A stretch of 64,000 nucleotides of DNA from Flavobacterium sp. (lineage in GTDB: Bacteria > Bacteroidota > Bacteroidia > Flavobacteriales > Flavobacteriaceae), in the NCBI GenBank assembly GCA_014379405.1, contig JACMLU010000027.1:62001-126000 (forward strand), written 5' to 3'. Below the pieces are notes generated by a model. That model had not been told where the DNA came from. It saw only the letters and a program-made list of their open reading frames with translations, and made no database searches. Position 1 is the first letter of the stretch; the number at the start of each line of letters is the position of its first letter. Below are positions 1 to 9,125 of this stretch, piece by piece. A program made the position numbers and the translations under genes.

Positions 1-867
1 TTTTATGGGGTAAAAATTACTTGTTTGATAGCCTAGATTAGATTCAGAATTAGAATGTTTGTATTCCTTTTCAGCTATTGGTATAAAAAAATCGGCTGAA
101 AACCACAAATCGGAAAATGATTTGTACATTTTATTTTTTTTAATAAATTCTATTTCTTCGTTTGCTATACTTTGGTAGTATCCTTCATATTTCTCTTTGA
201 TAAAATCTTTATATACTTTATCTGTTTCTTTCAGATCGCTATTAATTGCTTTTAAAGAATCTAAATCAAATTTATAATCTGTGGCAATATATTCCTTGAT
301 TTTTTTCGAATATTTTTCCTGAACCAATTTTCTGTAATCTATAATCGAATTATATCTTTCAAGTTTAACTGGATCTTTAGAAGTATAATTTAGGATACCA
401 TTTCCAACTCTGGATACTTTACCCGTAATTCCTAATTCAGAATTATCTAATTTTCCGTTTTTAAAGATTGTGGAAAATTTATCCTCTAATTTGGCTTTTA
501 CTCCAACATTAAAAATATACTTTAGAGGCTCTAATTTGCTCTTTTGGTTAAACACAAAAGTTGTTCCCAATGACAATGAATTTTCGTCTGCATCTATGGA
601 AGCGTAAAATTTTTCTAAAGTTAAGTCATTTGTTCCATAAAAGTTTTTAGATATTTCTTTGGCAAAAAAGACATTAAGCATTTTGTCATTAAAAACAACA
701 TTGGTGTCACTTCTTGATAAACTTAATATTTTTATATCATCTGAATAATTTATGGGAGTTTTGGCCAATTCACTTATGTTGCTCGGAACAGTTGTAAAAG
801 TTTGACTAAACGAAAATGAATAAGTAAAAATAAATACTGCGGTTAAAATTTTGTAATGGTTTTTCAT
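1..867 (-). CDS. Exported protein of unknown function, C-terminus beyond window
   Basis: The minus-strand frame opens at ATG 867 and stays open to the window edge (289 codons, no stop). It is absent from the ORF track because it is cut. The N-terminus MKNHYKILTAVFIFTYSFSFSQ is a clear signal peptide, with the SFSQ-type cleavage end common in Flavobacteria. The rest is rich in Lys, Ser and Asn with no motif I recognise; alternating hydrophobic stretches could fit an outer-membrane barrel or a periplasmic protein. About 440 bases separate it from the next minus-strand gene, so it probably has its own promoter. Function unknown. Confidence 0.75.
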   Translation of the reverse strand, partial: MKNHYKILTAVFIFTYSFSFSQTFTTVPSNISELAKTPINYSDDIKILSLSRSDTNVVFNDKMLNVFFAKEISKNFYGTNDLTLEKFYASIDADENSLSLGTTFVFNQKSKLEPLKYIFNVGVKAKLEDKFSTIFKNGKLDNSELGITGKVSRVGNGILNYTSKDPVKLERYNSIIDYRKLVQEKYSKKIKEYIATDYKFDLDSLKAINSDLKETDKVYKDFIKEKYEGYYQSIANEEIEFIKKNKMYKSFSDLWFSADFFIPIAEKEYKHSNSESNLGYQTSNFYPIK

Positions 868-1310
868 AGTTATATTTAGTTTTGGTTAGTAATTATTTGA
901 TATGTAAATTATATGAATAGTTATCGCAATAATCCATTTTTAAACCTACCCATTAGTCGTTTTCAATTGTCAAAGGCTTATATATCATACTGTCTTTTAA
1001 TTGTCTTCTGATATTAAAAATGTTTATTTTATTTCTTTTCGCTAAGATATTGAAAATAAATTCATACAGAATGAGGAAAACCGTAAAGAGGAATTATTTT
1101 TTATTATTTATAAAATTAAGTCTATTGATTCCCTCTAAACAAAACAACAAGTTGTATCTGTGAAAAAACTTTAAAACTCAACCGACAATCACTATAGTTC
1201 TTTTATAAACTTTACGGCTGCTGCTTTTGAAAACAAGTTTAAAAAACAATGCAGCCACTATACTTTTAGTGACTGCATTGCAAAAATTGCTTAAATTCAA
1301 TTAGCAGTTT
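868..1310. other. Intergenic stretch, no gene seen
   Basis: No convincing ORF on either strand. It carries the upstream region of the exported protein to its left and, at its right end, a terminator for the minus-strand gene at 1311. Nothing else structured was found. Confidence 0.5.
1241..1280 (-). terminator. Rho-independent terminator of the DUF6520-like gene
   Basis: A 14-base stem with one mismatch (CAATGCAG-CACTA paired with TAGTG-CTGCATTG) and a short loop. Read on the minus strand it is followed by a run of six T. It lies about 30 bases past the stop of the gene ending at 1311. Confidence 0.8.
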
Positions 1311-1577
1311 TTAATTGCTTGGTCTGTACAATTCCACTTCACAATCCCCAGCTTCGTTTTTTCCAAAAACCTGTTGATTGGATGCGGTTTTACACAACAC
1401 AATGCCATTATCACTACACTGGATAGATTGATTACAGGCTCCAGCCACTTGGAGCCATCCTTGAATTGGCGCAGGTCTTTTTTTGGCAACATTCTCGGTA
1501 TGGGACGCAAAAGCTCCCGTAATGGCCAATGCAAATACTGACATTGGCAAAATCATTTTTACAATACTCGTTTTCAT
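1311..1577 (-). CDS. Small exported cysteine-containing peptide, DUF6520-like
   Basis: 88 aa starting at ATG 1577. Residues 1-24 form a signal peptide (MKTSIVKM then a hydrophobic run ending AFAS). The mature part has four cysteines in a layout I associate with DUF6520, a small secreted Bacteroidota family of unknown function: a GWLQVAGACNQSIQCSDN core, then LCKTASN and an E-C-E-V-ELYRP end. It lies about 95 bases downstream of the MauE-like gene on the same strand and ends at a good terminator. That pairing suggests the two work together, possibly with the membrane protein acting on cysteines of this peptide; that is inference. An overlapping ORF at 1301 in another frame is a shadow. Confidence 0.8.
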   Translation of the reverse strand: MKTSIVKMILPMSVFALAITGAFASHTENVAKKRPAPIQGWLQVAGACNQSIQCSDNGIVLCKTASNQQVFGKNEAGDCEVELYRPSN

Positions 1578-1673
1578 GATAAATAAATTAAAATATAAAA
1601 AATAGGATCTACTCTTTTTTACAGGTTTTCGATCTACTTCCTGATACTGGCCAGTATGGCATTTCGAGAATTC

Positions 1674-3191
1674 TTAATGGGAATTTCTCGATTTATTTTT
1701 AAATAGATTTCCTAACGAATAAGCAACGATTTGATCGCCGATCAAGGCAAACAAATGCGAATCGCTAACAACGAAACTTCTCATTTTTTGACGATTATGG
1801 TGGTACACATAAAAACTGAACTGATACGAATTTTCAACAATATCATAAACATCCACAACGGAAGCCTGCTCCCACATTTTTTGTGATTCAAATTTCCCTT
1901 CCAAATGGGAGTGGACAAAAAGTAAATTTTTATACACCGAACTAGCCGCATTGACGGTAAATGGCGGTGCCGAAAATTGCTTTATGCCCCGTTCAGGCAA
2001 ATAAGCTATTTTTAATTTTGCCACACTATTGGTGTCAATGGTCTTTCCACGATAAATTAATTTAAGATGGGGGTCTGAAACAATAAATTGATTTCTATAA
2101 TAATACACATAAACCAGCTTTTGCAATGCTTGACTATAATGTAAACTGCCATCTGTATCGAAAACACCGTCAATTTGTTTTTGCAACAAGTCGGGTACCA
2201 GTTGCACATTGACACGAGGATCAAGCTCGATAATCCCAAGTGTGTTTTCCCTGTTGGGAATATCGCGAGTTCGTATGGCAATGGCATTGTTGTTCATTAT
2301 TGCTACCACTGAAAAATGAATACTTCGACTACTAATTAATGAAGCTTTCCAATTTCCAATAGTCCCCTTAAAAATACAGGGAACTGTGCCATCCAGCACA
2401 TAAAAATAAGGAGGAACTACTTTGACTTGAATGGAACGAAAAGGAAAATTCACGTTATCAAGCTGGATCGTGTATTGTTTTCTATTTTTTAGGGTAGAAT
2501 CCAAAACAGTAATTCTTGAAGGGTCGGTATAATTGCCTAAATAAATTTTACCCCTTCCTGTTCCGGCAAAATAATACGAATTATATACTAGATCTTCTTG
2601 ATACATTTTATTGATGCGATGAGGAATGAATCGACGAACAAAGGGATTTCGATGATGGATAATTTCTTCGGAAGTCAAGAAAAGCAGAATGACGATGGCA
2701 ACACTGCCAACAAATAAAGCCGAAATTACAATCCAAAGACGATTCATTTTTGTGGAACTTGGGTCAGTCTCGAAAGCTGTCAACATATAAATTCCGACTA
2801 TAGCCAAAACAACAAATAAAATATTGAAGACGAGATGTTGTGTCCAGCTCATATTTTCAAGAATGCCTCCACAAGAACAAGGAACAAAAGAACTGAAATT
2901 CAGAATGACTACAATATAGGCACTAAACAGAACCATTAAACTAAAAGCGGCATAAAGCCCCATCAAACGCCATTTCGGAAATACCAACAATAAAACAATG
3001 AATAACTCCAGAAAAGGAGTGCCAAAAGCGACCCAGCCTGCAAAAGCACTCAATAAAGGAGACTGCCCCAATTGCACCCGAAAGGTATCAAAATCCAAAA
3101 GTTTACTCGTGGCTGCATAAACAAACAACAGGATATAGAGCATTGTTATAAACTCAATAATTACGCTTTGTGTTCGGACAGATAGTTTCAT
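1674..3191 (-). CDS. MauE/DoxX-like redox-associated membrane protein with large periplasmic domain
   Basis: 505 aa. Residues 1-175 hold about five membrane segments with a Cys-Ser-Cys-Gly-Gly motif at C105/C107, the signature of MauE/DoxX-type proteins, which share the four-helix fold of VKOR and help thiol-disulfide chemistry across the inner membrane. The remaining ~330 residues are soluble, beta-rich and without cysteines of note; hydrophobic and aromatic repeats would fit a six-bladed propeller-like sensor domain, but I cannot prove this. The start is ATG 3191. It sits directly upstream of the small exported DUF6520-like peptide, a neighbourhood I have seen in Flavobacteria. Exact substrate unknown. 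Confidence 0.8.
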   Translation of the reverse strand: MKLSVRTQSVIIEFITMLYILLFVYAATSKLLDFDTFRVQLGQSPLLSAFAGWVAFGTPFLELFIVLLLVFPKWRLMGLYAAFSLMVLFSAYIVVILNFSSFVPCSCGGILENMSWTQHLVFNILFVVLAIVGIYMLTAFETDPSSTKMNRLWIVISALFVGSVAIVILLFLTSEEIIHHRNPFVRRFIPHRINKMYQEDLVYNSYYFAGTGRGKIYLGNYTDPSRITVLDSTLKNRKQYTIQLDNVNFPFRSIQVKVVPPYFYVLDGTVPCIFKGTIGNWKASLISSRSIHFSVVAIMNNNAIAIRTRDIPNRENTLGIIELDPRVNVQLVPDLLQKQIDGVFDTDGSLHYSQALQKLVYVYYYRNQFIVSDPHLKLIYRGKTIDTNSVAKLKIAYLPERGIKQFSAPPFTVNAASSVYKNLLFVHSHLEGKFESQKMWEQASVVDVYDIVENSYQFSFYVYHHNRQKMRSFVVSDSHLFALIGDQIVAYSLGNLFKNKSRNSH

Positions 3192-3304
3192 AAAGTAATG
3201 GTTTAATTTTGATTCCGTAAAATTCTGGATTTCAAAACAAAACTACTTTCATTATTGGGAGCGAAATATGATGAAAAGGGATAAAAGCATTTACAGCCTA
3301 AAAA

Positions 3305-4234
3305 TTAGTCTTCCATCGTAAAACTGGAATTATTGCGCTGAATGGCATTGGGGGCATACCCAAATCTTTTTTTAAAGGATTTTGAAAAATTGGGGTAATT
3401 GGAAAATCCATTCATGACCGAAATATTCTTTAAAGCAATATCGGTTTGTTGGATCATCAAGTGGGCTCTTTTCAAACGCTCGTCATTGTAAAACTGGTAA
3501 ATGCTGGTCTTGAAAAAATAGCGGAAGCCGTCTTTCAATTTATATTCATTGGTGCCAAATAAACGTGAAAGTGATTTCAAGGAAGGAAGTGGTTCCGTAA
3601 GATGAGCCAAGATGTAATCATATAATTTCTGGATGATGAGCGCATCAGCTTTTCTGGATCCAGGTTGCTTTTCTTCCTCGCTTTCTTTTTCAAGTATTGA
3701 ATGACTATAAGACTCCTGTGGCAACGGACTAACGAAACTTAAAATAATTTCAGGCCTGTTGAATAGTTTGCTTAGGGAACAATCAACTGAAACACACAAA
3801 GCATCTTTGGTTTTAAAATGCAAAGGAACAAGCGTTTGGACAGACATATTCTCTTGTAATGATTCTTTAACAAAAGCCAGTTTTTCAATGGATTCAGGGC
3901 TAACAAAAATTTCAAGAGGCTGATGAAGCAAGTCCATTTCAGAAAACCCCAAAACTGAGCTAATCCCGGAATTAAAACTTTGAATTAAAAAGGAACTGTC
4001 CAAAACAAAGGTAGCTTGATTGATGAATCGATAGGTAGTATGCGGATTGACATAGCCCGAATGAAAAATAGATTCTTTCATTTCTTCGGCAACCATATTC
4101 ACTAAAACGACAAGGGTTTCCAACTCGTCATCATAGGAACTCAAAGGGATGCGACTATTGAAGTTGCCTCTGGCCATCTCAAACAACATTTGATGTAGCG
4201 TAACGATCCGTTCTTGGTTATGTGGACTATCCAT
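3305..4234 (-). CDS. PAS-AraC family transcriptional regulator
   Basis: 309 aa from ATG 4234; the track's first codon at 4243 is TTG and is less likely. Residues ~65-190 read as a PAS sensor (IQSFNSGISSVLGFSEMDLL and following). Residues ~205-305 form an AraC-type double helix-turn-helix (LPSLKSLSRLFGTNEYKLKDGFRYF, then YPNFSKSFKKRFGYAPNAIQ). The first 60 residues resemble a HAMP-like helical pair. The protein is probably cytosolic and signal-responsive. It lies upstream of the MauE-like gene on the same strand and may control it. Confidence 0.88.
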   Translation of the reverse strand: MDSPHNQERIVTLHQMLFEMARGNFNSRIPLSSYDDELETLVVLVNMVAEEMKESIFHSGYVNPHTTYRFINQATFVLDSSFLIQSFNSGISSVLGFSEMDLLHQPLEIFVSPESIEKLAFVKESLQENMSVQTLVPLHFKTKDALCVSVDCSLSKLFNRPEIILSFVSPLPQESYSHSILEKESEEEKQPGSRKADALIIQKLYDYILAHLTEPLPSLKSLSRLFGTNEYKLKDGFRYFFKTSIYQFYNDERLKRAHLMIQQTDIALKNISVMNGFSNYPNFSKSFKKRFGYAPNAIQRNNSSFTMED

Positions 4235-4277
4235 AACATTCAATTCTTAATTCTATATTTACTTTTTCTAGATTCTT

Positions 4278-4367
4278 TTCTAATACCCCTAGCTTCTCAC
4301 TACCAACTCCCAACTTCCCTCTTCTCACTCCCAACTCCCCTCTTCCAACTCCCAACTTCCAACTCCT
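4278..4367. repeat. Degenerate CT-rich simple repeat
   Basis: About ten imperfect copies of a CAACTCC/CAACTTCC-type unit, with no G on the plus strand. It lies between two minus-strand genes. Similar G-free tracts recur in the window at 9126-9175, 11038-11083, 16034-16098 and 39310-39354, always with the C-rich strand on plus. Confidence 0.7.
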
Positions 4368-4751
4368 CTAAATAAACTGCTTCAAATAATCCAAGGCATC
4401 CTGTTGGTTATTAAAAAGTTGCGTGGGTACGGTAGGCTTGCTGATTCGTAAATAAAAATTACTGATGGTTAGGGATACTTTTTGATGAACAATGAGGGCT
4501 ACCGATTTGGTCAAAACGGATCCCGACTGGGCTAGATAATCCCTTCCCGATTTGTCTGTATTGACGATGCCCCTGACATCACACAAAACGGGGTAGGCTT
4601 TTTCATTTTGAAAATGAATCCGGTCAGCTACAATCTTTTGTGCTGCTTCTAAATCAAGTGTGATGTTGGGTTTATATTCAAAAAAGAGAATACCTTGGGT
4701 AATCCAAAATCGGGCATACTCATTTTCATAAAAATCATGGGCTGCAATCAT
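4368..4751 (-). CDS. STAS/SEC14-like small protein (DUF7793-like)
   Basis: 127 aa from ATG 4751. It is a mixed alpha/beta protein without signal peptide: an N-terminal beta hairpin (YARFWITQGILFFEYKP), then helix (LEAAQKIVADRI) and strand (AYPVLCDVRGI), a pattern matching STAS-like proteins such as DUF7793 in Bacteroidota. Proteins of this kind often sit beside sensors or regulators. Here it is upstream of a PAS-AraC gene on the same strand, with a 130-base spacer occupied by a simple repeat. Role unknown; the fold assignment is from pattern only. Confidence 0.7.
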   Translation of the reverse strand: MIAAHDFYENEYARFWITQGILFFEYKPNITLDLEAAQKIVADRIHFQNEKAYPVLCDVRGIVNTDKSGRDYLAQSGSVLTKSVALIVHQKVSLTISNFYLRISKPTVPTQLFNNQQDALDYLKQFI

Positions 4752-4994
4752 TCTTTTATGAATTATATGTTACATTTTAACAAAAATAAGAAGTTTTATA
4801 ACCATAACAATTGTCAATTAGGTATAATTTATTGCAAATTGCTTAATTAATTGTCCATTTGGGATTATGAATTGTCAGAAAGGGAATATTCCAGTATTGA
4901 ATGAAAAAACTATCAATTTTTATGATGAATTTTAGAATTCCAAATTTTAGAATAATAACCAAATCTTTACAAAACCAATTAAAAAAACAAAAAA

Positions 4995-7430
4995 ATGGCC
5001 AAAATCAAACACAACAATTTCATCGATACGGTCGATGCCGTTTTATCGGGAGCAAAAAATGAAGGAGTATTGCATTTGTATGCAGAAGACAAGGTTTTAA
5101 CAGGCAGAACCATCCAAATCAAGGGAAAAGAAATGTTTCATTTCGGGACAACGGGCTATTTGGGATTGGAACAAGACAACCGAATCAAGGAAGCCGCCAT
5201 TCAAGCCATCCGGGATTACGGCACCCAATTCCCGCTTTCAAAATCCTATATCTCACATCCGCTGTACAGCGAATTGGAAAGCAAAATCGAACAGATGTAC
5301 GGCATCCCTCCCATCATAACCAAAAACAGCACCTTGGGTCATCTAGCAGTTATCCCAACACTTATAAGGGACGAAGACGCAGTCATAATGGATCATCAAG
5401 TGCATTGGAGCGTTCAAAATGCCTGTCAATTGCTCAAATTAAGAGGCATTCCCGTGGAAATGATTCGACACGGCAATTTGGACATGTTGGAAGATAAAAT
5501 TAAAATGCTGTCATCCAAATGCAACAAAATTTGGTATATGGCGGATGGCGTGTATTCCATGTTTGGAGATTATGCACAAATTCCAGAATTATTGGACTTG
5601 ACTAAAAAACACAACCAACTCCATCTCTACTTTGACGATGTGCACGGCATGAGCTGGAAAGGCAAAAACGGTACAGGTTTTGTTTTTGATGCCATCAAGG
5701 AACTGCCTGAAAATATTGTGGTAGTGAGTACACTTAGTAAAACCTTTGGTGCCAGTGGTGCAACATTTTTTTGCAAAAACCAGAAACTAAGGGATAAAAT
5801 TAAAAACTTTGGTGGGCCGCTGACTTTTTCGGCTCAGTTGGAGCCTGCTTCAGTCGCTGCTGCAATCGCTTCCGCCGACATCCACTTGTCGCCCGAAATA
5901 ACAATTCGCCAACAAGATTTGGCGGATAAAATCGACTACTTCAATCAATTGCTTACAACGGGAAACCTGCCCATAATTTCAAAAAACGATTCACCTGTTT
6001 TCTTCTTGGGAATGGGTACACCCCTATCAGCTTACAACTTTGTGCATCGCTTGTTCAAGGAAGGCTTTTTCCTGAATTTAGGAATTTATCCAGCGGTTCC
6101 CATCAAGAATACCGGGATTAGAATTACGCTATCGGCCCACAATCACAAACAGGACATCAAGGCGTTGGCTGAGGCTATGGAATACCATTTCCCTAAAGCT
6201 TTGGAGGAAACAAACAACAGCGAATACAAAATAAGAAAGGCCTTTGGTTTAAATGCTGAAAAACCAGAAACAGTTCCAGGATCGCAAATGCAAGAACTCT
6301 TTATCGAAGAAAAAAGCACCATCAATGACATGTCAAAATCACATTGGAATCAATTTATGGGAAAACAAAACATTTTCGATTGGGAAGGAATGGTGTATTT
6401 GGAAAATACGTTCAAGCATCACCCAGACCCAACCAACCAATGGGATTTTTACTATTATACAGTCAAAGACAATACGGGTACAATAATACTAATGACCTTT
6501 TGCACTTACGGATTTTGGAAAGACGACATGCTGGCAACGGAATCCGTTTCCATTCAATTGGAAGAAATTAGAAAAACAAATCCGCTATACCTCACTTCAA
6601 GAGTATTGAGCATGGGTTCTCTGTTCACGGAAGGAAATCACTGCTACATCAATCAGGAACATCCTCTGGGGGATAAAGCCGTGAAAGTATTCTTGGATAA
6701 ATTGGAAGAAAAATACAATGCCTTAAATGCCGACATGTTGGTGCTTCGAGACTTTGAAGAAGACAACAAATTCGACAAAACAATTCAAGAACAGGGGTAT
6801 TTCAAAATAAACATGCCCGAATCCTGTGTCGTTGAAAACAAAAGCTGGACTACTTACGAGGAATATGCAAAAGAATTGTCCCCTCGTTCCCGAAAACATT
6901 TCAGTAAAGAAATATTGCCCTTTGAAAGACATTACAATGTGGTGATAAAAGACAAATTGGACAAAACAGAAATCGAAAGAGCCTATCAACTTTACAATAA
7001 CGTCAAAAATAATAATTATGCCATCAATACTTTTCGATATTCCCAAGAGGTATTCGAAAACATGAATGAAAGTCCCAATTGGGAGTTTATCTTGTTGGCA
7101 CTAAATAACACCAGTGAAACCTCATTCATGGGAGTAATGTTTTGCTACAAAAACAACAATCACGCTTACGTGCCCGAATTGGTGGGAATGGACTATAAAT
7201 GGGCCAAAGAATACCAACTCTACAGGCAACTTTTGTTTCAAACCATAAAACGAGCCAATGCATTGCAATTTCCAAAAATAGACTTTGGCGTTTCGGCATC
7301 TTTTGAAAAAAGGAAATTGGGAGCCCGAATAATTCCAAAAGTGGCCTATGTGCAGGCAAGAGACAATTTTGCGATGGAAGCCATGAATACCTTGCAAAAC
7401 GATTACAAAGCGCTGGCAAAAACTACTTAA
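4995..7430 (+). CDS. Serine palmitoyltransferase-like PLP enzyme fused to GNAT-like acyltransferase domain
   Basis: 811 aa. Residues ~40-405 form an alpha-oxoamine synthase fold: YGTTGYLGLE-type entry, TFDDVHG-like Asp-His region (YFDDVHGMS), and PLP lysine K249 in STLSKTFGASGA. These enzymes condense an amino acid with acyl-CoA, as in sphingoid-base, capnine and 8-amino-7-oxononanoate synthesis. Residues ~430-811 are a second module, GNAT/FemAB-like by pattern (CYINQEHPLGDKAVKVFL, VPELVGMDYKWAKEYQLYRQLLF). Plain serine palmitoyltransferases are about 400 aa, so this is a true fusion with both halves in one frame. It could make and then acylate an amino-lipid. The substrate cannot be read from sequence. 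Confidence 0.85.
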   Translation: MAKIKHNNFIDTVDAVLSGAKNEGVLHLYAEDKVLTGRTIQIKGKEMFHFGTTGYLGLEQDNRIKEAAIQAIRDYGTQFPLSKSYISHPLYSELESKIEQMYGIPPIITKNSTLGHLAVIPTLIRDEDAVIMDHQVHWSVQNACQLLKLRGIPVEMIRHGNLDMLEDKIKMLSSKCNKIWYMADGVYSMFGDYAQIPELLDLTKKHNQLHLYFDDVHGMSWKGKNGTGFVFDAIKELPENIVVVSTLSKTFGASGATFFCKNQKLRDKIKNFGGPLTFSAQLEPASVAAAIASADIHLSPEITIRQQDLADKIDYFNQLLTTGNLPIISKNDSPVFFLGMGTPLSAYNFVHRLFKEGFFLNLGIYPAVPIKNTGIRITLSAHNHKQDIKALAEAMEYHFPKALEETNNSEYKIRKAFGLNAEKPETVPGSQMQELFIEEKSTINDMSKSHWNQFMGKQNIFDWEGMVYLENTFKHHPDPTNQWDFYYYTVKDNTGTIILMTFCTYGFWKDDMLATESVSIQLEEIRKTNPLYLTSRVLSMGSLFTEGNHCYINQEHPLGDKAVKVFLDKLEEKYNALNADMLVLRDFEEDNKFDKTIQEQGYFKINMPESCVVENKSWTTYEEYAKELSPRSRKHFSKEILPFERHYNVVIKDKLDKTEIERAYQLYNNVKNNNYAINTFRYSQEVFENMNESPNWEFILLALNNTSETSFMGVMFCYKNNNHAYVPELVGMDYKWAKEYQLYRQLLFQTIKRANALQFPKIDFGVSASFEKRKLGARIIPKVAYVQARDNFAMEAMNTLQNDYKALAKTT

Positions 7431-7460
7431 GTGAATTGGACAATTAATAATTTGAACAAG

Positions 7461-8291
7461 ATGTTTAAAAAAACGATTGAATCATTTAATGAGACCTGCA
7501 ACGAAATTTTGGAAGCCAACGAAACGATGCTGAACAAGGCAAGCAATGGAATTTTACTATGCAACAAAACTGTGGCAAACTTAAAAGAAATTGTGGACAA
7601 GAAAGATTTCAATACCGTTCCGGAAGAGATTGATTTTTTCAAAAATGTCAAGCCAATTCCGATGAGCTTGTTGATTTATTTTACCGAAGTACGTTCCTGT
7701 GAATTGAGGATGCCCAAAGCAGGTAACACCTATAAAATCCAGTTCCTCCAAAAAGAATTGCGAAAAATCAACAAGTTCTTTTACCGCAATGCCGATTTTG
7801 TGCATTATATGGAACAAGGATACAGTTACTTGGATCATCAATTCTTTACCCGAAACCATCGGAATAATTTTCCGTTTACGCCAATGACCGATTATTATCA
7901 GTTTCCGGAATTTTCAACTTCGCAAGACATGCTGTGGGCTAAAGTAAAAGCGATGTACCGTTTCATTCATTATATCCGCCAAGCATTAAAAAGATTGAAA
8001 GTGGATGATTCCGAAATTTTTGAAGAAAAAAAACACAAAGTATTGGTGTGGACAGGTCCCAAAACAGCCTTGACCGAATTGATCTATGCCTTGTTTTCGA
8101 ATGGGGCAATCAATCACGGCGCAGCGGACATCAACATGATTACGGCATCCTTTGAAGATTTCTTCAACATCAAATTGGAAAATGTGTACAAAACCTATTC
8201 CGAAATCAAATCTCGTAAAAGCAGCAAGACCAAATTTCTAGAGGAATTAACCTTGAATTTACAACAAAAAATAGCAAAAGAAGATGCCTAA
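7461..8291 (+). CDS. RteC-like protein
   Basis: The ORF track starts at GTG 7431, right after the previous stop. I prefer ATG 7461, since GTG starts are rare in this lineage (276 aa). The sequence matches the RteC family: paired helices with ELRMPKAGNTYKIQFLQKEL, NKFFYRNADFVHYMEQG, and a C-terminal HTH-like TGPKTALTELIYALFSNGAINHG. RteC is known from Bacteroides conjugative transposons, where it controls excision functions in response to RteA/RteB. Many Flavobacteria carry stand-alone relatives beside HTH excisionase-like genes, as here. It is likely a regulator left from, or belonging to, an integrated element. Confidence 0.85.
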   Translation: MFKKTIESFNETCNEILEANETMLNKASNGILLCNKTVANLKEIVDKKDFNTVPEEIDFFKNVKPIPMSLLIYFTEVRSCELRMPKAGNTYKIQFLQKELRKINKFFYRNADFVHYMEQGYSYLDHQFFTRNHRNNFPFTPMTDYYQFPEFSTSQDMLWAKVKAMYRFIHYIRQALKRLKVDDSEIFEEKKHKVLVWTGPKTALTELIYALFSNGAINHGAADINMITASFEDFFNIKLENVYKTYSEIKSRKSSKTKFLEELTLNLQQKIAKEDA

Positions 8292-8384
8292 AAAAGAATA
8301 ATTACACTCAATATCATCCCTAGCGTGTTATACCGAGTGTGTCATCTCTACGCTTATTAAAAAAAAAACCTTTAACAACAACAC

Positions 8385-8452
8385 TTCCCCTCCTTTGGAG
8401 AGCTTGTCCCGAACAATTCGGGAGGTGTCCGTAGGACGGGGTGGTTTTTATG
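8385..8452. repeat. REP-like element, family 1
   Basis: Contains GGAGAGCTTGTCCCGAA with a small inverted repeat (TCCCGAA/TTCGGGA) and a GGACGGGGTGG end. Relatives occur at 10147-10209, 23631-23692 and, shortened, 32318-32350. Confidence 0.8.
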
Positions 8453-8485
8453 TTGAGTTTTTAACACAAACCTCAATCGTAGCGT

Positions 8486-8510
8486 GTCATCTCGAGCGAA
8501 GTCGAGAGAC
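8486..8510. repeat. Dispersed palindromic repeat, family 2
   Basis: GTCATCTCGAGCGAAGTCGA type, a common Bacteroidota intergenic repeat. Related copies lie at 9852-9872 (inside a gene), 11007-11030 and 16007-16031, with a weak one near 59562. Confidence 0.7.
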
Positions 8511-8564
8511 GAGAGACGGGACACAAGGGATACTTTTCACAGTAAATCGTAACTACGAAAACAC

Positions 8565-8610
8565 AAGCAGTAAAGCCTTATTTGAAGCGGGATTTACTGC
8601 TTTTTTTTTT
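8565..8610 (+). terminator. Rho-independent terminator
   Basis: Perfect 10-base stem (AAGCAGTAAA with TTTACTGCTT), loop of about 18 bases with some internal pairing, then ten T. It probably ends transcripts from the PLP/RteC side. Confidence 0.75.
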
Positions 8611-8734
8611 GGCATACTAGTCCAAAAATAAAATCTTGAGAAAGGAATTACTGTAACAAAGCACCTGCCCAATTTTTTTTGCAATTATTAACCCTGTAAA
8701 ATCAAGACTTTGCTAAGTTAATTATGTTAAATTT

Positions 8735-8749
8735 TTTCGTACTACGAAA
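8735..8749. promoter_or_regulatory. Perfect 7-1-7 palindrome upstream of the HTH gene
   Basis: TTTCGTACTACGAAA, about 80 bases before the excisionase-like gene. It could be an operator or part of a recombination site. It is followed by an 8-11-8 inverted repeat (8761-8788). Confidence 0.4.
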
Positions 8750-8827
8750 GCCATTGGGATAAAATTCAACAAAGGCTGCTGAATTTTGTGAAAGCAAACT
8801 AAAGTGTATTAATCTAAAACAAAAATA

Positions 8828-9118
8828 ATGGCTGCAACAATTATCACCACCGAAGATCTATTGGAATTCAAAATCGATTTACTACAGGAAATCAAAAAAA
8901 TGATTCAAACGTCCGAACCAAACACCATCAAGAAATGGATAAAATCAAAAGAAGTAACCAAACTCCTCAACATCTCTCCAGGAACACTCCAAAACCTGCG
9001 AATCAATGGAACACTAACCTACACCAAAATAGGCGGCACACTCTACTACGACAATACCGACATAGAAAAACTACTAAATACAAACAAGGTATCCGCAATA
9101 CCAACATTATTCAAATAA
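8828..9118 (+). CDS. Excisionase-like helix-turn-helix protein
   Basis: 96 aa. After an N-terminal helix (EFKIDLLQEIKKMI), residues ~38-88 form a MerR/excisionase-type DNA-binding domain: WIKSKEVTKLLNISPGTLQNLR, then the wing GTLTYTKIGGTLYYD. This is the HTH_17 type found in Bacteroidota conjugative and mobilizable elements, usually just before replication or mobilization genes. The next gene starts 57 bases on, behind a simple repeat. It is probably a regulator or directionality factor. Confidence 0.85.
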   Translation: MAATIITTEDLLEFKIDLLQEIKKMIQTSEPNTIKKWIKSKEVTKLLNISPGTLQNLRINGTLTYTKIGGTLYYDNTDIEKLLNTNKVSAIPTLFK

Positions 9119-9125
9119 TTTATGC

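Larger units (their letters stand above)
8292..8827. other. Repeat-rich intergenic stretch
   Basis: 535 bases without a credible gene. In order it holds a REP-like element (8385-8452), a palindromic GTCATCTCGAG-type repeat (8486-8510), a terminator hairpin (8565-8610), a 7-1-7 palindrome (8735-8749) and an 8-11-8 inverted repeat (8761-8788). The 78-aa ORF at 8395 is made of repeat sequence. Confidence 0.7.

Noticed and set aside
8395-8631. 78-aa ORF in the spacer after RteC
   Set aside because: It is made of the REP-like element, a palindromic repeat and the terminator; no codon bias.
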